From UBA2882 sp051877575 (GTDB lineage: Bacteria > Bacillota > Clostridia > Lachnospirales > Lachnospiraceae), in the NCBI GenBank assembly GCA_051877575.1, contig JBJEJA010000035.1, positions 1 to 64,000 on the forward strand: a stretch of DNA of 64,000 nt. Direction: 5' to 3'. Numbering within the stretch: the stretch's first letter is position 1; each line of letters begins with the position of its first letter. Shown in pieces: positions 51,481 to 59,397 of the stretch. The position numbers and the translations under genes were made by a program. Below the pieces are notes generated by a model. It did not search any database. It was not told the DNA's origin and saw only the letters and a program-made list of their open reading frames with translations.

Positions 51481-52351
51481 GGTTTTCAACTTTATTTTCA
51501 CCCTTTAATGTTTCACAATAAATATATTGCTGCATTGTGTTACCTTCTATTTCTATCTCACACTCTTTTTGAAACCCCAGCTTTTTACATAATTGAAACG
51601 AGGCCTCATTTTCTTTCGTAAAAACGACCCTGATCTGTTGGAATCCGAGCTCCGAAACAGCATAATTCAAAACTGCCCTGCATACTTCCGCAGCATACCC
51701 TTGCCGCTGATATGGCACCGCAATCACATATCCCAGCTCCGGTGTGTCAAACCCTTCCCGACACGCCAGACCCGCCCGGCCTATCATCCTGCCGCTCCCC
51801 TTTTGAATAACGGCCCATATCCCATAACCACAGAAACGATAAACCTTTTGAATATAATCCTTAATATATGCCCGTTCCAAATCCCTGTCTTCATACAGCC
51901 CTTCCGTATAAAGGCTGACGGAAGGATCCGCGTAGACTTCATAGAGTTCTTCCAGATCATCCTCCGTGATTTCCCGCAGAATACAGCGTTCTGTCTCAAG
52001 GATGGTCCAGGGAATATCCCGAAAACGCCGATAAATTTTTTCGATATAGGAAATCGTCACTCCATCCAAAGATGTGACGGCATAGGGGATTTCCTCATAG
52101 CTCTCACCTTTATTTGCTTCATGGAGATAAAACAAAAACGGAATTCCGCACTTTGCCGCTTCCCTACAGCGTATTATACGGTCAGTCATGAAGAAAGCCT
52201 CATTCCCGTCCTTCGGCTTCCCCTGTACAATTTCTCCGTTGTAATCTTCTCTCATTTCCTCTATCCAGCTTTTGATTTCTTCTTCCGGTACCTGATCCGA
52301 AAAATCATAGCACACTGACCGGATATTGATATTCCACTCTTTCTTCCACAT
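51470..52351 (-). CDS. GNAT acetyltransferase with N-terminal extension
   Basis: 293 residues from the ATG at 52351; the site is weak and the exact start is uncertain. The last 170 residues form a GNAT domain of the RimJ/RimL sort (ILETERCILREITEDDLEELYEVY, GRAGLACREGFDTPELGYVIAVPYQRQGYAAEVC and NEASFQLCKKLGFQKE). The first 120 do not match the domain; a part such as DRIIRCREAAKCGIPFLFYLH is faintly like the late half of a HAD fold. Substrate unknown. It overlaps the sugar-sensor start by 11 bases. Confidence 0.8.
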   Translation of the reverse strand: MWKKEWNINIRSVCYDFSDQVPEEEIKSWIEEMREDYNGEIVQGKPKDGNEAFFMTDRIIRCREAAKCGIPFLFYLHEANKGESYEEIPYAVTSLDGVTISYIEKIYRRFRDIPWTILETERCILREITEDDLEELYEVYADPSVSLYTEGLYEDRDLERAYIKDYIQKVYRFCGYGIWAVIQKGSGRMIGRAGLACREGFDTPELGYVIAVPYQRQGYAAEVCRAVLNYAVSELGFQQIRVVFTKENEASFQLCKKLGFQKECEIEIEGNTMQQYIYCETLKGENKVENHER

Positions 52352-52446
52352 AATTGCAAAAATGTTCCTTTTGTTTCCGTGCACGTTCCCTATAACGTAG
52401 TATAACACAACTTGCCGTATATGCGCTGCTATTTCTTTGTTTTTTC

Positions 52447-52475
52447 TTTACGTCCCGACGGATTTCCGATACAAT
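52447..52475 (+). promoter_or_regulatory. Promoter of the cyclophilin gene
   Basis: TTTACG, 17 bases, TACAAT, ending 33 bases before the ATG. Confidence 0.55.
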
Positions 52476-52508
52476 AGACTGAGGATTTTAAAAAGGAGGC
52501 ATATTGCA

Positions 52509-53036
52509 ATGGCACAAAACCCAGTTGTAACTATCACAATGGAAAACGGAGATGTCATGAAAGCAGAGCTTTATCCCGACATTGCTCCCATTTCCGTCAA
52601 CAATTTTATCAGTTTAATCAATCAGGGATTTTATAACGGCCTGATCTTTCACAGAGTTATCAAAGGCTTTATGATCCAGGGCGGCTGTCCCGACGGAACC
52701 GGCATGGGCGGTCCGGGATATTCCATCCGGGGCGAATTTGCCCATAACGGTTTTCAGAATGATTTGAAGCATACGGAAGGCGTCCTCTCCATGGCGAGAG
52801 CCATGCATCCCAATTCAGCGGGAAGCCAGTTCTTTATCATGCACAAGACTTCCCCGCATCTGGATGGTGAATATGCGGCATTCGGTAAAATTATCGAAGG
52901 GATGGATGTGGTCAATCAGATTGCAGAGACTCCCACAGATTATTCCGACAGGCCTATGGAAGAACAGAAGATCAAAACTATGACAGTGGAGACATTCGGT
53001 GTGGATTATCCCGAACCGGATAAAATTCTGGCATAA
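52509..53036 (+). CDS. Peptidyl-prolyl cis-trans isomerase (cyclophilin type)
   Basis: 175 residues from the ATG at 52509, preceded by AAAAAGGAGG; the longer frame adds a non-homologous stretch. Cyclophilin core: the catalytic Arg in LIFHRVIKGFMIQGGCPDG, then GPGYSIRGEF, LSMARAMHPNSAGSQFFIMHK and HLDGEYAAFGKIIEGMDVV. No signal peptide, so cytoplasmic. Speeds proline isomerisation in folding proteins. It is transcribed alone, convergent with the ammonium-transporter gene. Confidence 0.95.
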   Translation: MAQNPVVTITMENGDVMKAELYPDIAPISVNNFISLINQGFYNGLIFHRVIKGFMIQGGCPDGTGMGGPGYSIRGEFAHNGFQNDLKHTEGVLSMARAMHPNSAGSQFFIMHKTSPHLDGEYAAFGKIIEGMDVVNQIAETPTDYSDRPMEEQKIKTMTVETFGVDYPEPDKILA

Positions 53037-53052
53037 TTTTAAGCAGAACAAA

Positions 53053-53077
53053 CCCCGGGTGGTGGAAGCACCCGGGG
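53053..53077 (-). terminator. Hairpin between cyclophilin and amt-PII genes
   Basis: CCCCGGGTG/CACCCGGGG, nine pairs. It is followed by TTTGTTC on the minus strand but not by T on the plus strand, so it mainly serves the ammonium transporter gene. Confidence 0.75.
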
Positions 53078-53121
53078 CCTGCTCTGTATATGTTAAACTA
53101 AGGGATTAGATAAACGCTTAT

Positions 53122-54870
53122 TTATTCGACATCCTGTAATGCCGCAAAATCTTCTTCTCCCGTACGGATCTTAACAACCTTATCTACGTTGTATACAAAG
53201 ATCTTGCCGTCGCCGATATGTCCGGTGTAAAGGGCTTTCTTAGCAGCCTCAATGACTTTGTCAACAGGAATTTCACTGACAACGATTTCCAGTTTTACTT
53301 TCGGTAAGAGAGTTGCATCCATTTCAACACCACGGTACATCTCGCCTGCACCTTTCTGTACGCCACAGCCCATTACCTGTGTAACCGTCATACCTGTTAC
53401 ACCCAGATCGTTCATAGCTTTCTTTACTTTCTCGTATCTGGACAACTTGGATATGATAACAACTTTGTAAATACCGGTCGGAGATACCACAGGTGCCTCT
53501 GCCACTTTGACCGCTGCTGCTTTCTGTGCTGCGGATGCTTCATCGTAGTTGTCTGTTCCAAGGTTTGTATTTTCATTTACATCCATTGTCATTGTATTGG
53601 AGATATCCATAATGCTGAAGCCTGAGTAAGCAGATGCAAGACCATGCTCGCAAGAGTCAAGACCTACGATTTCCTCTTCCTCACTGACTCTCAGACCCAC
53701 AGTTGCTTTAATGATCAGGAATACAATCGTAATTGTAACTGCAGTCCATGCCGCTACGGATACAAAACCGATGAGCTGTTTGATCAACAGGCTGAAACCG
53801 CCGCCATAGAACAAGCCTACCAATGTATCATTGCCCGGTGCGGAAGTTGTTGCAAACAAACCGACTGCGATAGTACCCCAGATACCGTTTAAGCAGTGAA
53901 CCGCTACGGCACCGACCGGATCATCAATGTGAAGTTTATAGTCTAACAGCCATACACCGAATACTACCAGAAGACCTGCTACAGCACCGATGATAATTGC
54001 ACCCGTTACATCTGTAACATCACAGGGTGCGGTAATGGCAACCAGACCTGCCAGAGAAGCATTCAGGCACATGGAAACATCCGGTTTGCCATATTTAATC
54101 CATGTAAAGATCATACATACAACGGTTGCAACCGCAGGAGCAACAGTTGTTGTTACGAATACGGATCCCAGCTGCTCAACGCTTGTACAGGCTGCACCGT
54201 TAAATCCATACCAGCCAAGCCATAAGATAAAGCATCCTAAGCATCCGATCGGAAGATTATGACCGGGGAAAGCATTTACTTTTACAATCTTTCCGTTTTT
54301 ATCCTTTGTGAATTTTCCGATACGCGGTCCCAAGATTTTGGCACCGATCAGTGCCGAGATACCACCGACCATATGGATTGCACAGGAACCGGCAAAATCA
54401 TGAAAACCTAACTGCGCTAACCAGCCGCCGCCCCAGATCCAGTGTGCTTCAATGGGATAGATTAAAGCGGAAATCACTGCGGAGTAGATACAATAGGATA
54501 AGAATTTTGTTCTTTCTGCCATTGCACCGGAGACGATGGTTGCCGTAGTTGCACAGAACACCAGGTTAAATACAAAGTTGGACCAATCAAATTCTGCATA
54601 ATTTGTGAAAATGTCAAATCCGGGTTTTCCGATAAGACCCAGCAGATCTTCGCCTAATAAAAGGCTGAAACCAATCAGGATAAATACCACTGTACCGATA
54701 CAAAAATCCATCAGGTTTTTCATCAGGATGTTTCCTGCATTCTTTGCTCTGGTAAAGCCCGTCTCTACCATGGCAAATCCTGCCTGCATCCAGAATACCA
54801 GTGCGGCGCCGATCAAGAACCAGACACCGAACACTTCGCCGTTTACGGCGCTCATAATTTCTTCTGTCAT
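53122..54870 (-). CDS. amtB: Ammonium transporter fused to a P-II regulatory domain
   Basis: 582 residues from the ATG at 54870, seven bases after GGAGG. Residues about 1-400 are an Amt channel with eleven helices (WMQAGFAMVETGFTRAKNAGN, GCFILWLGWYGFNG, VHCLNGIWGTIAVGLFA). A linker of about 60 residues follows, and the last 115 or so are a complete P-II protein: GIYKVVIISKLSRYEKVKKAM, the T-loop with GVQKGAGEMYRGVEM including a Tyr at about 510 in the position of Tyr51, LLPKVKLEIVVSE and TGHIGDGKIFVYNVD. P-II proteins normally sit as separate trimers on the channel and block it when nitrogen is plentiful. Here the regulator is tethered, one per subunit. No separate glnB or glnK is next to it. 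Confidence 0.95.
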   Translation of the reverse strand: MTEEIMSAVNGEVFGVWFLIGAALVFWMQAGFAMVETGFTRAKNAGNILMKNLMDFCIGTVVFILIGFSLLLGEDLLGLIGKPGFDIFTNYAEFDWSNFVFNLVFCATTATIVSGAMAERTKFLSYCIYSAVISALIYPIEAHWIWGGGWLAQLGFHDFAGSCAIHMVGGISALIGAKILGPRIGKFTKDKNGKIVKVNAFPGHNLPIGCLGCFILWLGWYGFNGAACTSVEQLGSVFVTTTVAPAVATVVCMIFTWIKYGKPDVSMCLNASLAGLVAITAPCDVTDVTGAIIIGAVAGLLVVFGVWLLDYKLHIDDPVGAVAVHCLNGIWGTIAVGLFATTSAPGNDTLVGLFYGGGFSLLIKQLIGFVSVAAWTAVTITIVFLIIKATVGLRVSEEEEIVGLDSCEHGLASAYSGFSIMDISNTMTMDVNENTNLGTDNYDEASAAQKAAAVKVAEAPVVSPTGIYKVVIISKLSRYEKVKKAMNDLGVTGMTVTQVMGCGVQKGAGEMYRGVEMDATLLPKVKLEIVVSEIPVDKVIEAAKKALYTGHIGDGKIFVYNVDKVVKIRTGEEDFAALQDVE

Positions 54871-54989
54871 AATCATTCCTCCTCAACTAAAAAATGTAAA
54901 GTATATGCTCCCACCATTCCACTTCTTTGTGGTAACACAACTTTACATTTCAATTTTTTTGAACCGAAATATCCCTTCGTTCAAAATAT

Positions 54990-55020
54990 AAAAGGCACTG
55001 AGAACTTTCCCAGCGCCTTT
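54990..55020 (-). promoter_or_regulatory. Attenuator-like hairpin in the amt-PII leader
   Basis: On the minus strand GGCGCTGGGA/TCTCAGTGCC pairs over ten bases (two G-U) and is followed by TTTTATATTTT. It lies a few bases downstream of the predicted transcription start, not after a gene, so it could stop transcription early. A second, weaker hairpin (CCAC-AAAGAA-GTGG) lies closer to the start codon. Confidence 0.55.
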
Positions 55021-55031
55021 GCCTGTAATGA

Positions 55032-55060
55032 AGTATATAGCAGAGTGAAATCAATGTCAA
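55032..55060 (-). promoter_or_regulatory. Promoter of amt-PII
   Basis: Minus-strand TTGACA (55055-55060), 17 bases, TATACT (55032-55037), near consensus. The leader to the ATG is about 155 bases. The rest of the gap up to 55244 is AT-rich with nothing further seen. Confidence 0.8.
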
Positions 55061-55244
55061 TCCCTAATTTTAAAAAAAATTTATTTTTCTTTCCGCATTT
55101 CATATGCTTTTTTCTATTCTGTTCAAAATTTGTTCATAATTCATTTAAAGTTTTTTAATTTACATAACATCTTTTATCCATTTCTCTTCCATATACTGAA
55201 ACTATACAATAAGTGTGTTAGTTATAAAACTTTTTCATAATAAA

Positions 55245-55271
55245 TGCCGGGTGTTTTGCAATACCCGGCAT
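55245..55271 (-). terminator. Second hairpin after fba
   Basis: ATGCCGGGT/ACCCGGCAT, nine pairs. It lies 27 bases past the first fba terminator and is followed by TTATTATG on the minus strand; may act as a backup. Confidence 0.6.
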
Positions 55272-55297
55272 CCTCCCTTTTTATCGCAAATATAAAA

Positions 55298-55318
55298 GGC
55301 TGCGCCAAAGGCGCAGCC
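55298..55318 (-). terminator. Terminator of fba
   Basis: GGCTGCGCC/GGCGCAGCC with three-base loop, followed by TTTTATA on the minus strand, 18 bases past the fba stop. Confidence 0.9.
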
Positions 55319-55335
55319 CATATTTTTGTCTGAAA

Positions 55336-56199
55336 TTAAGCCTGTCCGACAGATCCGAATAATTCCATTTTTTCTTTTACTTTTGCTTTGATAGCTTCAA
55401 AACCGGGTGCCAATAACTTACGAGGGTCAAATCCTTTTCCTTCTAAGTCTTTGCCTGCTTCGATGTATTTACGTGTAGCTTCTGCAAATACCAACTGACA
55501 CTCTGTATTAACGTTGATCTTAGCAACACCTAAGGAGATTGCTTTTTTGATCATATCATCCGGAATACCTGTACCACCGTGAAGTACTAAAGGCATATCT
55601 CCTGTCTTCTGCTGGATGGCATCCAATACATCAAACTGAAGGCCTGCCCAGTTTGCGGGATATTTGCCATGGATATTGCCGATACCTGCTGCCAGGAAAT
55701 CGATGCCAAGATCTGCAATTCTCTTGCATTCATCGGGATCTGCACATTCGCCCATACCGATAACGCCGTCTTCTTCTCCACCGATGGAACCAACTTCTGC
55801 TTCGATGGAAATGCCTTTGTCATGAGAAGCTTTTACCAATTCTGTTGTCTTGGCAATGTTCTCCTCAATCGGATAATGAGATCCGTCAAACATTACGGAA
55901 GAGAAACCTGCTTCGATACATTTGTAGCAGTGATCATATGAACCGTGATCTAAGTGAAGTGCTACAGGAACTGTAATGTTCAGGTCCTTGATCAAACCGT
56001 TAACCATACCAACGACTGCGTCATAACCGCCCATATATTTGCCTGCACCTTCGGAAACACCAAGGATAACGGGAGAGTTGTTCTCCTGAGCTGTTAATAA
56101 GATTGCTTTTGTCCACTCTAAGTTGTTGATGTTGAACTGACCAACAGCATAGTGGCCTGCTTTTGCTTTTTTAAGCATTTCTGTTGCTGAAACTAACAT
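55336..56199 (-). CDS. fba: Class II fructose-1,6-bisphosphate aldolase
   Basis: 287 residues. Zinc-dependent glycolytic aldolase. Motifs: VGQFNINNLEWTKAIL, NSPVILGVSEGAGKYMGG, zinc/catalytic HLDHGSYDHCYKCIEAGF near residue 85, MFDGSHYPIEEN, GNIHGKYP and LVLHGGTGIPDDMI. Length and Tyr/His pattern match the FbaA branch of Firmicutes rather than tagatose aldolases, although the two are close. Own terminator; ribosome site GGAGG. Placed after the lipid kinase. Confidence 0.96.
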   Translation of the reverse strand: MLVSATEMLKKAKAGHYAVGQFNINNLEWTKAILLTAQENNSPVILGVSEGAGKYMGGYDAVVGMVNGLIKDLNITVPVALHLDHGSYDHCYKCIEAGFSSVMFDGSHYPIEENIAKTTELVKASHDKGISIEAEVGSIGGEEDGVIGMGECADPDECKRIADLGIDFLAAGIGNIHGKYPANWAGLQFDVLDAIQQKTGDMPLVLHGGTGIPDDMIKKAISLGVAKINVNTECQLVFAEATRKYIEAGKDLEGKGFDPRKLLAPGFEAIKAKVKEKMELFGSVGQA

Positions 56200-56301
56200 T
56201 TCGTTTACCTCCGTTTTATTATATTATTAAAATAATAACATTTTTACCGTGTTTATTATACCTTATCTTTTTTTAAAATGGAATAAGAAGATGTAAATTT
56301 C

Positions 56302-57201
56302 TCACTTTTTCCTGTCGGGAATAACCAAATGAAGCCCCTGGCACTCATTTTTGATGGATACGTCTTTATGTTTTCCGCCAAATTCACCGTCCAGGGTCCA
56401 GGGAATCTCTTCATCCGCCTCAATCTGAACGGAAGCAGTCTTAAAGCACTGCATATAATCACTGTGGATTTTATGTCCCAGAATAGAAGTCAGAATCAGA
56501 TTGAGCTCTATCATATTGTAAGGCATTTTAATCAGTGTCACCTCAAAGAGTCCGTCATTCAGATCCACATTTTTACCGGTAATTTTGGAAAAGCCGCCTA
56601 CGGAACGGGAATTGGTTACCATTCCAAACATATAATCCCCCTCCAGCGTCTGTCCGTTGCAATTGATCCGCAAATGGTAGCACGGAACGGAGCTGATCCT
56701 TTTGGCTCCTTCCAGCACGTAAGCAAGATGCCCCAGTACGTTTTTAATCTGCTGATTGGTTTCATAAGACACATCCGTAAACAACCCAAAGGCAGCAATA
56801 TAAACAAAGATATCATCGTTAAATGCACCCACATCACAGGCATAATTTCTGCCGTTTACGATATCCATTGCCGCTTTTATCATATTTCCGGATATTTTCA
56901 GACTGCGGGCAAAATCATTTGTGGTTCCGGCCGGCACATAACCGATGGGAATCCGATCCTGACGCATCATCATTCCCGTAACCACTTCATCTAAGGTTCC
57001 GTCCCCTCCGCTGCATACAACCAGGTCAAAGTCACCGCTTCTGGTCATAACCGCCTCTTTTCCGTCCCCGGGCTTTTGCGTAGGTCTCGCTGTAACAGTG
57101 TATCCCGCTTTTGTAAAAATATCAATGATATCCAGCAGATTACTTCGGATCTGTGCTTTACCCGCATGCGGATTGTATATAAAAAGCAATTTCTTTTCCA
57201 T
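56302..57201 (-). CDS. Diacylglycerol-kinase-family lipid kinase
   Basis: 299 residues. The catalytic domain of the DAGK/LCB5/YegS group: YNPHAGKAQIR at the N-terminus, the nucleotide loop VCSGGDGTLDEVVTGMM near residue 66, and GYVPAGTTNDFARSL. The C-terminal beta domain follows (SRSVGGFSKITGKNVDLNDGLFEV). Related DgkB of Bacillus recycles diacylglycerol from lipoteichoic acid synthesis; that role is likely but not proven here. Lies between crh and fba. Confidence 0.92.
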   Translation of the reverse strand: MEKKLLFIYNPHAGKAQIRSNLLDIIDIFTKAGYTVTARPTQKPGDGKEAVMTRSGDFDLVVCSGGDGTLDEVVTGMMMRQDRIPIGYVPAGTTNDFARSLKISGNMIKAAMDIVNGRNYACDVGAFNDDIFVYIAAFGLFTDVSYETNQQIKNVLGHLAYVLEGAKRISSVPCYHLRINCNGQTLEGDYMFGMVTNSRSVGGFSKITGKNVDLNDGLFEVTLIKMPYNMIELNLILTSILGHKIHSDYMQCFKTASVQIEADEEIPWTLDGEFGGKHKDVSIKNECQGLHLVIPDRKK

Positions 57202-57222
57202 TTTAACCTCCGTAAAACCGAA

Positions 57223-57248
57223 AAGGGAACACTGCTATGTGTCCCCTT
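57223..57248 (-). terminator. Terminator after crh
   Basis: AAGGGGACAC/GTGTTCCCTT, ten pairs including one G-U, followed by TTCGGTTTT on the minus strand; ends the hprK-to-crh run. Confidence 0.75.
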
Positions 57249-57268
57249 ATATCACATTCTTGTGAGCA

Positions 57269-57532
57269 TTACTCTTTTTCATTTCCACTGATGTAATTTT
57301 CAAGATTAGCGACCGCAGCCTCCTCATCTTTTCCATTAGCAGTTACGGTAACTTCTTCTCCCATATTGAGCCCCAAACTCATCATTCCCATAATACTTTT
57401 TGCATTTACCTTTTTACCCTCTGCCTCAATGTAGATCTCGCTGTCAAACATACTGGCTTTTTGAACGAGAACTGCGACAGGTCTCGCCTCCAGTCCGTTT
57501 GCCAACTGAATTTGCATGGATTTTTGAATCAT
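57269..57532 (-). CDS. crh: Crh-like HPr protein with Glu15
   Basis: 87 residues aligning without gaps to Bacillus HPr and Crh over the first 50 positions. The active-site loop reads NGLEARPVAVLVQ, so position 15 is Glu in place of the His of HPr and the Gln of Crh. Ser46 lies in NAKSIMGMMSLG, the HprK target. It should be phosphorylated only on Ser46 and serve as a CcpA corepressor, not in sugar transport. It is the last gene after whiA, the same neighbourhood as crh in Bacillus (yvcJ-yvcK-whiA-crh). Strong AGGAGG site. Confidence 0.9.
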   Translation of the reverse strand: MIQKSMQIQLANGLEARPVAVLVQKASMFDSEIYIEAEGKKVNAKSIMGMMSLGLNMGEEVTVTANGKDEEAAVANLENYISGNEKE

Positions 57533-57543
57533 TTCTATTCCTC

Positions 57544-58494
57544 CTAATTCAACCTTAATCGCTCTGCAAGCTCACTCAACTTTCGTAATCTGTGATTTAC
57601 GCCGGATTTACCGACAGGGGGATTTAATAATTCCGATAATTCTTTGAGCGTTGCCTCCGGATAATCCAGACGCAACTGTGCCATTTCCCTTAGATTTGCA
57701 GGAAGCTTTTGCAATCCCATATGTTTCTGAATATACAGAATGTCCTCCACCTGTCTTGCGGCCGCATTTACGGTTTTCGTAATATTTGCCGCCTCGCAGT
57801 TTACTCTGCGGTTTATAGAATTACGCATTTCTTTATAAATGCGAGTATTCTCCAGTTCCATCAATGCGATATGTGCTCCCATCAGCCCCAGAAGATCTAC
57901 AATCGCCTCTCCGTCTTTCAGATATACCACGTGATACTTCTTACGGATTACTTTTTTCGCTTCTATATCAAATTCCTGCAATATCGTAATCAGATATCGG
58001 GCCTGTGACTCTCTGTCGCAGACAAACTCCATATGATAACCCTTTTCAGGATTGCTCATAGACCCGGCTGCCAGATAGATTCCTCTCAGATAAGCACGTC
58101 TGCAACAATCCTTTTTCAATAAAATGGGATTCGCGACGCCGCCCATATCCCCATAGCTTCCCGTTACTTCATCATAAAGTTTTAATGCCATGAGAACCTC
58201 ATTTGCTTTTCTCCAATCCTCTATCTTTAACTCATAGACCAGATTTTTGGATTGTTTGGAATGTTTCCGCACGCAAACACCAGAATATATATTAAATGTT
58301 TTTTTCAATAATGTAAAGCACTTTATTGAAATTATCTTATTTTCCGTTGAAATCCCTATGACAGGGCGACCATTCTCCTGCCCCGTAATATAGCCGCAAT
58401 ATTCAAAAATCGCAGCCAATTCCGCAAGCTGGCAATGTCTGGCAGTTCCTGTCGCCATGATCAATTCTTCTTTTACCTGTCTGGAAAAAGACAT
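57544..58494 (-). CDS. whiA: DNA-binding protein WhiA
   Basis: 316 residues from the ATG at 58494, close behind AAAGGTGG; an ATG five codons earlier overlaps the rapZ stop but lacks a site. N-terminal LAGLIDADG-like part (CCRRAYLRGIYLAAGSMSNPEKGYHMEF) and C-terminal helix-turn-helix (LSELLNPPVGKSGVNHRLRKLSEL). WhiA influences cell division and chromosome segregation in Firmicutes and sporulation in actinomycetes. The yvcK-type gene found between rapZ and whiA in Bacillus is absent here. Confidence 0.96.
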   Translation of the reverse strand: MSFSRQVKEELIMATGTARHCQLAELAAIFEYCGYITGQENGRPVIGISTENKIISIKCFTLLKKTFNIYSGVCVRKHSKQSKNLVYELKIEDWRKANEVLMALKLYDEVTGSYGDMGGVANPILLKKDCCRRAYLRGIYLAAGSMSNPEKGYHMEFVCDRESQARYLITILQEFDIEAKKVIRKKYHVVYLKDGEAIVDLLGLMGAHIALMELENTRIYKEMRNSINRRVNCEAANITKTVNAAARQVEDILYIQKHMGLQKLPANLREMAQLRLDYPEATLKELSELLNPPVGKSGVNHRLRKLSELAERLRLN

Positions 58495-58505
58495 ATATCC
58501 ACCTT

Positions 58506-59369
58506 TCATTTGTTGCTTCTGTCAGCATCCCGATGCATCAGGGTCAGCCCGTACTCACCCTGATCTTTCATTCGTTCATAAAGCGCATTGGCAAGCGTCA
58601 CGCTTCGATGCCTGCCTCCTGTACAGCCGATACCGATCACCAGCCGGTACTTTCCTTCTTTGATATAATTGGGAACCAAAAACTGTACCATATCCACCAG
58701 TTTATCCAGAAACATCTCCGCCTCCGGAAAACCCATCACATAATCCCTGACTTCTTTATCGTTTCCTGTTTTGAATTTCAACTCTTCAATATAAAACGGA
58801 TTGGGCAGAAAACGCACATCAAAAACCAGATCCGCCTCCAACGGGATCCCGTGCTTGAATCCAAAGGACATAACCTGTATCATCAAAGAATTATATGATT
58901 CGTTTTTAACAAATATCCTATCAAGTTCTTCCTTTAATTCTCTGGTCAGAAGGCTGGAGGTATCGATCACATAATCCGCACGTTTGTGTATCCCCTGTAA
59001 AATCCGCCTTTCCTTTTGTATGCTTTCCTCGGTACTGCTGCCCTCAATGGGATGAACCCGTCTGCTTTCTTTATATCTCTTGATCAGAACCTCATCTGAA
59101 GCATCCATAAACAGAATTTCATACTGTAGTCCGTTTTTTTTCATAGAATCCAGCGTCTGGTCTATTTCACGAAAAGACTTATCGGAGCGGACATCCAACC
59201 CCAATGCCACCTTTGTAATCTCACTTTTGGGAAGAGTAATCAGCTCCACAAATGTACTGATCAGTGCCGGCGGCAGATTATCCACACAATAGAAGCCCTC
59301 ATCTTCCAGCATTTTCATGGCGGTTCGCTTTCCCGCGCCGCTCATTCCCGTTACCACTACAAACTTCAT
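58506..59369 (-). CDS. rapZ: RapZ/YvcJ P-loop nucleotide-binding protein
   Basis: 287 residues from the ATG at 59369, following AAAGGAAG; the frame continues upstream into murB. The start MKFVVVTGMSGAGKRTAMKML contains the Walker A motif, VALGLDVRSDKSFREI follows, and the C-terminal half has VIGIGCTGGRHRSVTLAN. In enterobacteria RapZ directs RNase E to glmZ RNA; in Bacillus YvcJ has GTPase/ATPase activity with a less clear role. Overlaps whiA translationally. Confidence 0.95.
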   Translation of the reverse strand: MKFVVVTGMSGAGKRTAMKMLEDEGFYCVDNLPPALISTFVELITLPKSEITKVALGLDVRSDKSFREIDQTLDSMKKNGLQYEILFMDASDEVLIKRYKESRRVHPIEGSSTEESIQKERRILQGIHKRADYVIDTSSLLTRELKEELDRIFVKNESYNSLMIQVMSFGFKHGIPLEADLVFDVRFLPNPFYIEELKFKTGNDKEVRDYVMGFPEAEMFLDKLVDMVQFLVPNYIKEGKYRLVIGIGCTGGRHRSVTLANALYERMKDQGEYGLTLMHRDADRSNK

Positions 59370-59397
59370 CTTATCTTCCTTTCGCCCGGTCCGCCCG

